Under the pieces are notes generated by a model, which worked only from the letters and a program-made list of their open reading frames with translations, was not told the origin of the DNA and ran no database searches. A program made the position numbers and the translations under genes. Shown here one piece after another: positions 1 to 8,796 of a stretch of DNA of 35,130 bases. The stretch covers positions 1 through 35,130 of the forward strand of contig CANRGQ010000003.1 in the NCBI GenBank assembly GCA_947630195.1, read 5' to 3'. Within the stretch, counting starts at the first letter, position 1; every line of letters starts with the position of its first letter. The DNA is from an uncultured Bacilli bacterium. GTDB taxonomy: Bacteria > Bacillota_I > Bacilli_A > RF39 > UBA660.

Positions 1-30
1 TAAATTTAATATAATATCTTCTTTATTCAT
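1..30 (-). CDS. 5' end of a CDS running off the left edge (MNKEDIILNL...)
   Basis: Minus-strand ATG at 28-30 preceded by AAAGGA SD-like sequence; open to window edge. Confidence 0.4.
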   Translation of the reverse strand, partial: MNKEDIILNL

Positions 31-48
31 TTTCTTTTGTTCCTTTCT

Positions 49-88
49 ACATACATTATATCATATATGTATGTTAAAAGGAACATAC
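49..88. promoter_or_regulatory. Operator-like cluster of three alternating half-sites
   Basis: ACATACAT (49-56) / ATGTATGT (67-74) inverted, and GTATGTT (69-75) / AACATAC (82-88) inverted. Confidence 0.4.
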
Positions 89-106
89 TTTTTGCTTTTT
101 TCCTAA

Positions 107-153
107 AAATTAAAAAATGTTAACATAATTTATTCGTTAACATTTTTTAATTT
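107..153. terminator. 18-bp perfect-arm hairpin, likely bidirectional terminator
   Basis: AAATTAAAAAATGTTAAC - 11 nt - GTTAACATTTTTTAATTT. Confidence 0.5.
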
Positions 154-181
154 CAAATGATTTTTTAGTTTTTTTAATTTT

Positions 182-203
182 TTTGCAAACAATTTGCAAA
201 CAA
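182..203. repeat. Tandem 11-bp direct repeat TTTGCAAACAA x2
   Basis: Exact copies at 182-192 and 193-203. Confidence 0.8.
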
Positions 204-261
204 AATTCATTATTTTCCTGCTTCTTTAGTAATTTTTATATTTTGTATTTTGTATTTGATA

Positions 262-345
262 TAAATTCCTTTATTTATAAGGGATTCAAGCCTACTTTCC
301 ACAACAGTTTTTATACTTTTTACCACTCCCACAAGGTGATTAATT
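262..345 (-). pseudogene. Remnant/duplicate of secA 3' end (SEC-C zinc motif) plus its terminator-like tail
   Basis: Minus strand TGT GGG AGT GGT AAA AAG TAT AAA AAC TGT TGT GGA AAG TAG = CGSGKKYKNCCGK*, followed by CCCTTATAAATAAAGG; matches the secA end CGSGKKYKNCCGK* + CCCTTATAAAATAAGGG. Confidence 0.8.
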
Positions 346-457
346 AAAACAACCAAGTAATTTTTTCCTTTTAAATTGGGCTTTTTTATCTAAACATTTT
401 AATATATTATGTTTAAATTGCAATAAAGTAATGTTTATTTTCTTACAATAAAGTTTA

Positions 458-480
458 AACTTATCTAATAACTTATCTAA
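458..480. repeat. Direct repeat AACTTATCTAA x2 (left copy)
   Basis: Exact copies at 458-468 and 470-480; same unit pair at 2544-2565. Confidence 0.8.
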
Positions 481-486
481 AAAATT

Positions 487-1794
487 CTAATTATTATGGT
501 TATTCCACTTTAGTTGTCTTTTTAATGCAACTTCAATATATTTCCATGTTTCTTCATTTGATAATCTAGCAAGAATAAATGGGTGCCTTGTATCTAAAAA
601 AATTTTTTTAAAATCTTCTATTGTATATTGATTCTTATCTAAAAATTCTAATACAAGACCTGAATGAATTTGGGATATATAATCATCCATTGTAAATTTT
701 CTAAAACTATCCCCTTCTTTATCTAATTCAACAACTTGAACATCTCTATAAACAATTTGAGTTAGCAAATCTAAAGCAATATCACTTTTATTCTCATAAT
801 TAGCTATCTCATACATCGTTACATATTGTTGAATTGCTAGTTGTAAGCATCTTATAGCATTAAAATTTTCTAATACTCTATCGGTTTTGTTTCTTTTAGA
901 GGCTATAATAAAAATCTTATATCCTGTGTTATCAAGATCTGAAGCTACTTTATTTGCAAATTGCCACATAATATCCCTAACACTAACACTTTTATATTTA
1001 ATTTTCTCAAAATCTGTCATATATTCGCTATATACAAATTCGTTCTTTTTCATTATTCTTTCAAAAAATAATATTTCTCTTATTTTTTTATCATAGTCTT
1101 CAAAATCTTTTAATGTTTTGTCACTTAATTCTAATTTTTCTTTACTGTACATATCAGTTCTAATATAGATCTTGTTATTACAATTTGGACATTTTCTATT
1201 TACTTTTATTTGTTTGTCTAAAATACAACCACAACTTATGCAAGCATTATTACTTAAGCTTTCTTTTGCTTCCTTTAAATTGAATGCACAATTTCTAATA
1301 TAATCATAATATTCTTCATCAAAATATTTTAATTTTCTTTGACTATTGTTGTTTGAAATGTCTATTATTTTAGTTTTATTCCCCTTTTGATTTTCATCAT
1401 TATTAATTTTACTATTTATATCGTTAAGGATAATATTTAGTTGTGGATCGCAACAATGACCATATGAATCTTTAATATTTTGTTTTAATTCTTGTATTTT
1501 TTTCTCTCTGTCATCTTTATCTTCAATCCTATTAATTTCTTTTAATTTTTTATAATATGTATCATTTAATTGCTCATAAATTCTTTTTTGAAAAGTTTCA
1601 AAACTATCAACATGTAATTTCGAATATTTTTTTTCTAGCTCTTTTAATTGTCTGAAATATGACATCATAATTTTGTCAGATAAAACATATTCTTTAAAGG
1701 TGTCGTATCCTTTTACATTTTTTTCGTTCAATTCATTTATCTGCTTCATTAAAGATTTATATTTTTTCAAATATATTGAATCAAATAATCCCAT
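487..1794 (-). CDS. Hypothetical protein with central CxxC...CxxC zinc ribbon
   Basis: 435-aa ORF, AGGTGAT SD; CISCGCILDKQIKVNRKCPNCNNK. Confidence 0.75.
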   Translation of the reverse strand: MGLFDSIYLKKYKSLMKQINELNEKNVKGYDTFKEYVLSDKIMMSYFRQLKELEKKYSKLHVDSFETFQKRIYEQLNDTYYKKLKEINRIEDKDDREKKIQELKQNIKDSYGHCCDPQLNIILNDINSKINNDENQKGNKTKIIDISNNNSQRKLKYFDEEYYDYIRNCAFNLKEAKESLSNNACISCGCILDKQIKVNRKCPNCNNKIYIRTDMYSKEKLELSDKTLKDFEDYDKKIREILFFERIMKKNEFVYSEYMTDFEKIKYKSVSVRDIMWQFANKVASDLDNTGYKIFIIASKRNKTDRVLENFNAIRCLQLAIQQYVTMYEIANYENKSDIALDLLTQIVYRDVQVVELDKEGDSFRKFTMDDYISQIHSGLVLEFLDKNQYTIEDFKKIFLDTRHPFILARLSNEETWKYIEVALKRQLKWNNHNN

Positions 1795-1833
1795 TAAATC
1801 ACCTACTTTTGTTATTTATTATATCATAAATAC

Positions 1834-2454
1834 TTAAAAATCTATCATACAGTTTCCAACAATCCAAAGTAATTTGCTATCATAAATTTTATTAAAGTCT
1901 TCAAAGTTAAATCTTGTAATTCTATTATAATACGGATAATTAATCTTATCTTCATCTGAAATGCAATTTTTTATATCTTTTATGAGCTTGGCAAATAATA
2001 TATTTATCTGTTTTAGCAAATTAATTAATTCATTTGCTTCAATTTTAATAGTTTCATGTTTAATCTTAAAATTAAACTCAAAATAACAATATTTTCCACT
2101 TGCAGAAAAAGTTCTTTTTATTTCATGCATTTTATGTTCATATTTATTTCTAATCTTTCTTATTTTATCTAATATTTCATAATTGTTTTCTAGTATTTTA
2201 TTATAATCAAAATATAGATAAGAAATATTTTCTCTATATTCTAATAGTCCATCTGAATTTATACATTTTAAAACACCATTAGTGATTGAATAAGGAACTA
2301 ATCTAGGAATATCTTGTAGTATATCCAATATCTCCTTATGACTAGATTCATACTTAATAGATACATTAGTGCCACATAACTTTATCAATTTTTGATTTAA
2401 TATATATAATGTTTCAATATATCCAGATAAAGAATTAGCAATTTCAATATTCAT
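1834..2454 (-). CDS. Hypothetical protein with HEPN-type RNxxxH motif
   Basis: 206-aa ORF, SD AAAGGAGG; motif KIRNKYEHKMHEI. Confidence 0.7.
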   Translation of the reverse strand: MNIEIANSLSGYIETLYILNQKLIKLCGTNVSIKYESSHKEILDILQDIPRLVPYSITNGVLKCINSDGLLEYRENISYLYFDYNKILENNYEILDKIRKIRNKYEHKMHEIKRTFSASGKYCYFEFNFKIKHETIKIEANELINLLKQINILFAKLIKDIKNCISDEDKINYPYYNRITRFNFEDFNKIYDSKLLWIVGNCMIDF

Positions 2455-2543
2455 ATTATACCTCCTTTAGCTTCACTATTATTGAACAATATCTTTTTTT
2501 CATAATAAATTTAATATTTTTTCATATGCTAATAAAATTTAAA

Positions 2544-2565
2544 AACTTATCTAAAACTTATCTAA
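2544..2565. repeat. Direct repeat AACTTATCTAA x2 (right copy)
   Basis: Exact tandem copies at 2544-2554 and 2555-2565. Confidence 0.85.
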
Positions 2566-2608
2566 TCGCTATTTTCTATTAAAAAATACCTAAAAATTGG
2601 AACAAGAA

Positions 2609-2649
2609 AAAACTCGTTTTTCCCTTATTTTATAAGGGTTTGCGAGTTT
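2609..2649 (-). terminator. secA intrinsic terminator
   Basis: Minus strand CTCG..CCCTTATaaaATAAGGG..CGAGTTTTTT. Confidence 0.75.
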
Positions 2650-5134
2650 ATTTGCCACAACAATTTTTATATTTCTTACCACTACCACATGGACATGGAT
2701 CATTTCTTCCTACTTTAGTAACTCTTTTGGGAGCACTTTTAACTGTTTCTTTACCGTCATTAGCAACTCCTTTTAAAGTTTGTTTTCTTTCACTATTTTG
2801 ACGAACTTCGGCTTTAAGTAAGAATTGCGCCGTTAAATCTTCAATCTTAACAAGAAGACTATCAAACATTTCAAATCCTTCCATCGTATAGGCTTGGATT
2901 GGATTTGTTTGACCATATCCTCTTAGAGAAATTCCTTCTTTTAAATGTTCCATGGCACTCATATGATCTACCCAGTTAGAATCAATTATTCTTAAAGATA
3001 TCGCTTTTTCAAATTCATTCATAACTGGCGTATCAATCATTTTCTTTTCATAATCAGAAATAATTAATTTATAAATTTTTTCTCTTAATTCTTCATCATT
3101 TAAATCTTTAACATCTTTTAATTTTAAAGCATCATTTTTAAGATAGTTAGCATTAACATATTCAACTAATTCTTTTTTGTCATCTTCACTAATACTACCA
3201 TCTTTAGAATAATGACTTTCAATTAAATTAGTAATGGTATTTTTAAATACCCCAAGAATATTTTCGTGAATACTATCACTATCTAAGATTTCATTTCTTC
3301 TATTATAAATAATTTCTCTTTGTTCATTTAAAACATTATCATAATCAAGTAAAGTCTTACGAATATCGTAGTTATTACCTTCAACCTTCTTTTGAGCGGT
3401 TTCAATACTCTTAGTTAAGGCTTTAGAACGAATAGCTTGCATTTCTTCAATACCAAGTCTTGCGAGCATATTTCTTATACTTTCCGTACCAAATCTTCGC
3501 ATTAAGTCATCTTCAAAAGAAACAAAGAATTGACTTTTACCTGGATCTCCTTGACGACCGGCACGACCTCTTAATTGGTTATCAATACGACGGGACTCAT
3601 GTCTTTCCGTACCAATTACACAAAGGCCTCCAAGTTCCTTAACGCCTTCACCTAACTTAATATCGGTACCACGACCAGCCATATTGGTTGCTAAGGTAAT
3701 CGCCCCTTTTTCTCCGGCTTTCGCAATAATTTCCGCTTCTCTTTCATGGTTTTTGGCATTTAAGACTTCATGTTTTAATCCCGCTTTTTTAAGTAAACTA
3801 CTTAAATATTCATTGGCCTCAACAGAGATAGTACCAATCAAAATTGGTTCACCAGTGGCATGTATTTCTTTAACATAATTAATAATCGCATTATATTTAC
3901 CTTTACTAGTAGCGTATACTAAATCAGCATAATCTTCTCTAATAACTTCTTTATTTGTTGGTATTTCAATAACATACATGTTATAGATATTTCTAAATTC
4001 TTCTTCTTCGGTTTTAGCAGTACCTGTCATACCAGCCAATTTTTTATACATTCTAAATAAGTTTTGGAACGTAATCGTCGCCATTGTTTTAGTTTCTTCA
4101 TTAATAGTTACATTTTCTTTTGCTTCAATGGCTTGATGTAAGCCATCACTAAATTGTCGCCCAAACATTAAACGACCGGTAAATTGGTCAACGATAATAA
4201 CTGCATCATCTTGCACTACATAATCAACATCTTTTTTAAACCCATAATTGGCTTTTAAAGCTTGATTTAAATGGTGTACTAAAGCCGTATTATCTAAATC
4301 ATATAGATTTTTTAAATTGAAATAACTTTCAATTTTTTTACTACCTTCGGCAGTTAAACTAACATTTTTAGTTTTAACATCAATATCATAATCTTCTTCC
4401 TCTTTTAATCTTTTAACGGCTCTATCAGCTTCCACATAAAGATTTTTAGAGTTCATTCTACCCCCACTTATAATAAGCGGAGTTCTCGCTTCATCAATTA
4501 AAATAGAGTCAACTTCATCGATAATACAGAAGTTAAGTGGTCTTTGGACTCTATCTTCACTTCTTACGACCATATTATCTCTTAAGTAGTCAAAACCAAT
4601 TTCATTATTAGTGGAATATAAAATATCACAATTATAAGCATCTTGTTTTTCTTTTGGGCTCATTTCTCTTAAGTTGATACCTACAGTTACCCCTAGTAAA
4701 TCATAAACCGGTCTCATCCATTCCGCATTACGAGTTGATAAGTATTCATTGGTTGTAACAACATGAACACCTTTACCTGTTAAAGCATTAACATATGCAG
4801 GCAAGATAGTGGTTAAGGTTTTACCTTCACCAGTTTTCATCTCGGCTATATTACCATAATGGATAGCAAGTCCTCCTAGAAGTTGAACATAGAACGCTTT
4901 CTCTCCAATCGTTCTATAAGCGGCTTCTCTTGCTAAAGCAAATGCTTCCACTAAGATATCATCTAAAGTTTCACCTTTAGCTAATCTTTCTTTAAATTCT
5001 TCTGTTTTCTTTTTAAAATCGGCATCCTTTAATTTTTGCATATCTTCATCTAAAGCCACAATTTTATCGGCAATGCCTTCAAACCTTTTTAATTCTTTAT
5101 ACTCACTATTTAATAGTCTTTTTAATAGTCCCAT
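2648..5134 (-). CDS. secA: Preprotein translocase subunit SecA
   Basis: GEGKT, DEVDSILIDEARTPLIISG, RGRAGRQGDPG, C-terminal CPCGSGKKYKNCCGK. Confidence 0.98.
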   Translation of the reverse strand: MGLLKRLLNSEYKELKRFEGIADKIVALDEDMQKLKDADFKKKTEEFKERLAKGETLDDILVEAFALAREAAYRTIGEKAFYVQLLGGLAIHYGNIAEMKTGEGKTLTTILPAYVNALTGKGVHVVTTNEYLSTRNAEWMRPVYDLLGVTVGINLREMSPKEKQDAYNCDILYSTNNEIGFDYLRDNMVVRSEDRVQRPLNFCIIDEVDSILIDEARTPLIISGGRMNSKNLYVEADRAVKRLKEEEDYDIDVKTKNVSLTAEGSKKIESYFNLKNLYDLDNTALVHHLNQALKANYGFKKDVDYVVQDDAVIIVDQFTGRLMFGRQFSDGLHQAIEAKENVTINEETKTMATITFQNLFRMYKKLAGMTGTAKTEEEEFRNIYNMYVIEIPTNKEVIREDYADLVYATSKGKYNAIINYVKEIHATGEPILIGTISVEANEYLSSLLKKAGLKHEVLNAKNHEREAEIIAKAGEKGAITLATNMAGRGTDIKLGEGVKELGGLCVIGTERHESRRIDNQLRGRAGRQGDPGKSQFFVSFEDDLMRRFGTESIRNMLARLGIEEMQAIRSKALTKSIETAQKKVEGNNYDIRKTLLDYDNVLNEQREIIYNRRNEILDSDSIHENILGVFKNTITNLIESHYSKDGSISEDDKKELVEYVNANYLKNDALKLKDVKDLNDEELREKIYKLIISDYEKKMIDTPVMNEFEKAISLRIIDSNWVDHMSAMEHLKEGISLRGYGQTNPIQAYTMEGFEMFDSLLVKIEDLTAQFLLKAEVRQNSERKQTLKGVANDGKETVKSAPKRVTKVGRNDPCPCGSGKKYKNCCGK

Positions 5135-5220
5135 AATCCACCTCGCCTTTTATTATAACACGACTTCCTAGAAAATAAAATTAAATCAGCAAATTTTATT
5201 AAATGAACAAATAAATTTAG

Positions 5221-5248
5221 TTGACTTATTGAATTATAGTGCTATAAT
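5221..5248 (+). promoter_or_regulatory. SigA-type promoter
   Basis: TTGACT - 16 nt - TATAAT upstream of ATG at 5277. Confidence 0.6.
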
Positions 5249-5276
5249 ATACCAACAAAGAAAGGGGAAAATAGAA

Positions 5277-6176
5277 ATGGACAACCAACAAAAATCTAAA
5301 TTAAATGAAATAATCACTTTATTAATTTTAACGACAGCTATTTTATCAGGAGCTATATTTACACTAAATAAATTAGATTCTAACAACAAAAAGGTAAAAT
5401 TGTCCAAAAATGATGATGTAAAAAAAATAACATCAGAAACAGAGGACTCTTTAGGTAAGGAAGATGTCTTTATAAGTGAAGATGAAGTTGACTATCAAAA
5501 ATTGGCAGCTAATTATGAAAAATCTTCACCATCTCAAAGTTTGGAAGACCAAATATATGATACAGAAAAATATTATATTGTATATAAAAATGGCTTACCA
5601 AAATTATATTATCTTAAAGAACCACATTTGATTTATGATTTAAATGATAAAAATGAACAAGAATTTATCAGAATTTATTGTGATGATACACCAAAATTTG
5701 ATAAAAAAGAGATAGTTAGTAGTTATGCTATAATTCCATGTCAAAAAATTATATCTTTAGATACATTTAATAATGAAACTTATGATTTTTTAAATAATGG
5801 CGAAAAAGTAGATAATTATCTTGATAACAATTATCAATATCCTACTACCTTCTATACCTATAATTATAATCTATTTGGAAAAAAACAAGAAAATGACTAC
5901 ATAAAAGAAGATTTAGGTATCTTTAAATTTATTAATGATTTAACTGGCGAGGTAGAATACCATATAGGTTATCAAGTTTCTTTCATGGGTGTTAAAGAAG
6001 AAATTCCTTATATCTATGACATAAAAGATAACCAAAATTATCGTTTACCTGATGTTGGTACTGTAGAATTTATAAGTATTAAGGATTATTGGGAAGAAAA
6101 AACAATCACCGCAAATAAAGCAATGGAAATTTTAAATGACTACATTAATAATCCGCAAAAAAATTTAAAAAAATAA
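5277..6176 (+). CDS. Hypothetical membrane-anchored extracytoplasmic protein
   Basis: ORF; SD AAAGGGG favours start MDNQQKSK at 5277; N-terminal TM segment. Confidence 0.7.
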   Translation: MDNQQKSKLNEIITLLILTTAILSGAIFTLNKLDSNNKKVKLSKNDDVKKITSETEDSLGKEDVFISEDEVDYQKLAANYEKSSPSQSLEDQIYDTEKYYIVYKNGLPKLYYLKEPHLIYDLNDKNEQEFIRIYCDDTPKFDKKEIVSSYAIIPCQKIISLDTFNNETYDFLNNGEKVDNYLDNNYQYPTTFYTYNYNLFGKKQENDYIKEDLGIFKFINDLTGEVEYHIGYQVSFMGVKEEIPYIYDIKDNQNYRLPDVGTVEFISIKDYWEEKTITANKAMEILNDYINNPQKNLKK

Positions 6177-6194
6177 ATAATATAATCTAAAAAC

Positions 6195-6764
6195 CTAACA
6201 AGGTTTTTTTGTTTTTAACTTTATTATATACCAAATGCCCACTATTATGCTGCCAAGGAAGGCCACAAGCATATCTTCCATTGTATCAAAGACCCCAGTA
6301 GTTAAATGATGTTGCACATCCATCTTTAATATTATATCGGCCCCAAACTCCACAAATTCCCAAAGAGATGATGCCATTAAACTAAAACAAATGATAAATA
6401 AAACATTAAACCACATATTTTCTCTTTTATAAACTTTGAACCAGTTTAAAACTTCAATTCCCAGAATACTTGTAAGAATACCGGATGCAAAATGGGCTAA
6501 AACATCATACCACCAAAACATATCATAAAAACTTAAAACACTTCCTAAAAATTGAACCAAGAAAATAAAAATAATATAAATCAGTTCCCCTTTAGGACTT
6601 ATCTTAAGTCTAAATATATTCCCTATTATTTTTGGAAAACATAAAACAAGTAGCATTGAAGCACTAGCAATTACTCTATCATAGATATTATTATAAATAA
6701 AATATCCCATAAATATTAAAGATACTACACTAATAAGTATTATTAGAAAATTATTAAACTTCTT
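6195..6764 (-). CDS. Polytopic membrane protein (DUF2238/YjdF-like motif pattern)
   Basis: WWYDVLAHFASGI, WEFVEFGAD, DTMEDMLVAFLGSI; start MKKFNN preferred (approximate). Confidence 0.6.
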   Translation of the reverse strand, partial: KKFNNFLIILISVVSLIFMGYFIYNNIYDRVIASASMLLVLCFPKIIGNIFRLKISPKGELIYIIFIFLVQFLGSVLSFYDMFWWYDVLAHFASGILTSILGIEVLNWFKVYKRENMWFNVLFIICFSLMASSLWEFVEFGADIILKMDVQHHLTTGVFDTMEDMLVAFLGSIIVGIWYIIKLKTKKPC

Positions 6765-6880
6765 CATTCTACACCTCTTAAATATAAGGATAATTATATC
6801 AAAAAAATCTAAATAACGCATTATAAATCATCTTTACTTAAAAATTATCCCATGTTATAATAACAAACCGAGGTGAGATA

Positions 6881-7180
6881 ATGAAAGAACTAATTAATAA
6901 TATTGAAATTTTAGCTAATCAAGTTTTAATTACTTTAAAGAAAGATAAAGTATCTTATAAAGAATTTAACATTGCTTATGAAACATATTTATATATTATT
7001 AAATTAAAAGAATATTCTAATGAATTAGTAGAATATGAAGATTCTATAAGAAATCTTTTAATAAATGCTAAGGTTTCTTCTAAAGAAGAATTAGAAATGA
7101 TTTATGTCGGACACATAAAAAGAGACTTACAACCAAAAGAAGAAGAACAAAAAATACCTTGCCTACCATTTAAAAAATAA
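6881..7180 (+). CDS. Hypothetical small protein
   Basis: 99-aa ORF with GAGGTGAG SD, followed by terminator. Confidence 0.6.
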   Translation: MKELINNIEILANQVLITLKKDKVSYKEFNIAYETYLYIIKLKEYSNELVEYEDSIRNLLINAKVSSKEELEMIYVGHIKRDLQPKEEEQKIPCLPFKK

Positions 7181-7183
7181 AAA

Positions 7184-7206
7184 TCTACCACGCGGTAGAC
7201 TTTTTT
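7184..7206. terminator. Bidirectional terminator between converging genes
   Basis: TCTACC-ACGC-GGTAGA with T-tract on the plus side and A-tract on the other. Confidence 0.75.
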
Positions 7207-7732
7207 ATTTAACATTAATAATTCCGTATTTATTATCTTTTCTTTTATAAATAACTGATACACATTCTTCATCTGTATTCTTAAAAACAAAGAAATCGTG
7301 ATTTAAAAGATTCATTTGTAAGATAGCTTCTTCTTCATCCATTGGTTTCGTATCAATATCTTTTCTTTTTATGATATCTAACTCTTCTTCTGGCTCACTA
7401 TCAAAATCAAAACTCATTTCGGGTATTTCATTACTCGTATATCTTTTCTTAAGTCTTGTTTTATTTTTTCTTATTTGACCTTCTAATTTATCCACTACCA
7501 AATCAATTGAGGCATATAAATCTTTATCAGATACTTCGGCTCTTAAAATAAACTTATTTAATGGTATAGTTACTTCAATAGTTTGTAAATTATTCTTACT
7601 TCTAATTAAGACTTTGCAATCAATATTGTCGGCATTCTCATAATACTTATTTAATCTATCTAATTTTTCGGTAATATAATCTTTGATAGATTTTGTTACT
7701 GTTAATTTGTCCCCTCTAATAGTATATTTCAT
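7205..7732 (-). CDS. hpf: Long-form ribosome hibernation promoting factor
   Basis: MKYTIRGDKLTVTKSIKDYITEKLDRLNKYY and C-terminal domain EEEAILQMNLLNHDFFVFKNTD. Confidence 0.95.
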   Translation of the reverse strand: MKYTIRGDKLTVTKSIKDYITEKLDRLNKYYENADNIDCKVLIRSKNNLQTIEVTIPLNKFILRAEVSDKDLYASIDLVVDKLEGQIRKNKTRLKKRYTSNEIPEMSFDFDSEPEEELDIIKRKDIDTKPMDEEEAILQMNLLNHDFFVFKNTDEECVSVIYKRKDNKYGIINVK

Positions 7733-7802
7733 GTTTATCACTCTCCTAACTTAATTTTATCATAAGTTAGTTAAAATTACTATTCTTTAAAAGAAAAAAC
7801 TA

Positions 7803-8015
7803 TTAAGCAATAGTTTTTTGTTGTTCTTCAACTTCAATGGCTTGTAAGCCTTTTGGAGTTTCTACTAATTTAAAGTTAACAAGGGCTCCTTCATTTAAAG
7901 TCTTATAACCATCTTTGATAATAGCTGAATAATGAACAAAAATATCATCTAAGTTTTCATACTCAATAAATCCGTAACCTTTTTCGTTATTAAACCATTT
8001 TACTTTTCCGTACAT
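7803..8015 (-). CDS. Cold shock protein
   Basis: [19 protein letters not shown]...[17 protein letters not shown]. Confidence 0.95.
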   Translation of the reverse strand: MYGKVKWFNNEKGYGFIEYENLDDIFVHYSAIIKDGYKTLNEGALVNFKLVETPKGLQAIEVEEQQKTIA

Positions 8016-8184
8016 CGGTCCACCTCTTTTCTTCACAATTTCATTATTCCATAAGAATACTCCTCCTGCAAGAAAAATCGTGCGACAAAATTCGACATAT
8101 TTTTTATACGAGACTATCTAATAATATCAAAATATGAAAATCTTTCAAGGCCTTTTTAGACCTTTTTTCATACTTGACATATAT

Positions 8185-8775
8185 TTACTTAAGGATAGTT
8201 TTAGCGATAATTAAATTTTCACTATCCGCATAATAGTAGTAATTAATATTTAATTCTTCTAGTAAATCTATTACTTCTAAATAGTTTTTACCATATATAT
8301 AAAACTTTTTATTCTTAAATTTCTTTAAGATATCCCTTATAAACTCTTTCGTAAAATTATCATAATCTAAATTTAAAACTTTTATCTTACCCATACCACC
8401 CAAATAAGTAATTCCAAGATAACTATAGTTACTTCTAATTAAAATATCATTTTTCTTTAATTTGAAATAATCTATTTCATTTTTAAAAGTAATCTTTTTA
8501 TAATTTAAAACTTCTAAAGATTCTTTAATAATTCTTTTATCTTCTTTGGTATAACTATCATTTATAATAACTAAGATATTACTACCAAAGAAATTTTTAT
8601 TAAGTTTATTATCTTTAATTATTTTACTATATTTTTTAATAAATTTAATATGATCAATAATATGACCATACTTTAAAGTACCTTTATAAGGAATACTTTT
8701 AATTAGTAAATCTTTTTTGGTATTATATAAGTTAATATAATCATCTAAATATAAAATGTTTTCCAGCATATTCAT
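8185..8775 (-). CDS. Miniature, degenerate MreB/Mbl-like (actin-fold) protein, tentative
   Basis: Colinear motif resemblance to MreB (GHIIDHIKFIKKY; ILVIINDSYTKEDKRIIKESLEVLNYKKI; FYIYGKNYLEVIDLLEELNINYYYYADSENLIIAKTIL); next to spoIIQ. Confidence 0.5.
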   Translation of the reverse strand: MNMLENILYLDDYINLYNTKKDLLIKSIPYKGTLKYGHIIDHIKFIKKYSKIIKDNKLNKNFFGSNILVIINDSYTKEDKRIIKESLEVLNYKKITFKNEIDYFKLKKNDILIRSNYSYLGITYLGGMGKIKVLNLDYDNFTKEFIRDILKKFKNKKFYIYGKNYLEVIDLLEELNINYYYYADSENLIIAKTILK

Positions 8776-8796
8776 TTAAAAAATTCCTAAAAGGAA

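Noticed and set aside
339-486. 48-codon open frame following the TAG stop of the 435-aa ORF (NFLDKLLDKFKLYCKK...GCFN*), possible stop read-through
   Set aside because: The frame runs through the AACTTATCTAA repeats and has no domain resemblance; a chance open frame in AT-rich DNA is more likely
7102-7290. 62-aa minus ORF overlapping the hpf 3' end
   Set aside because: Spans a bidirectional terminator and two convergent genes; no support
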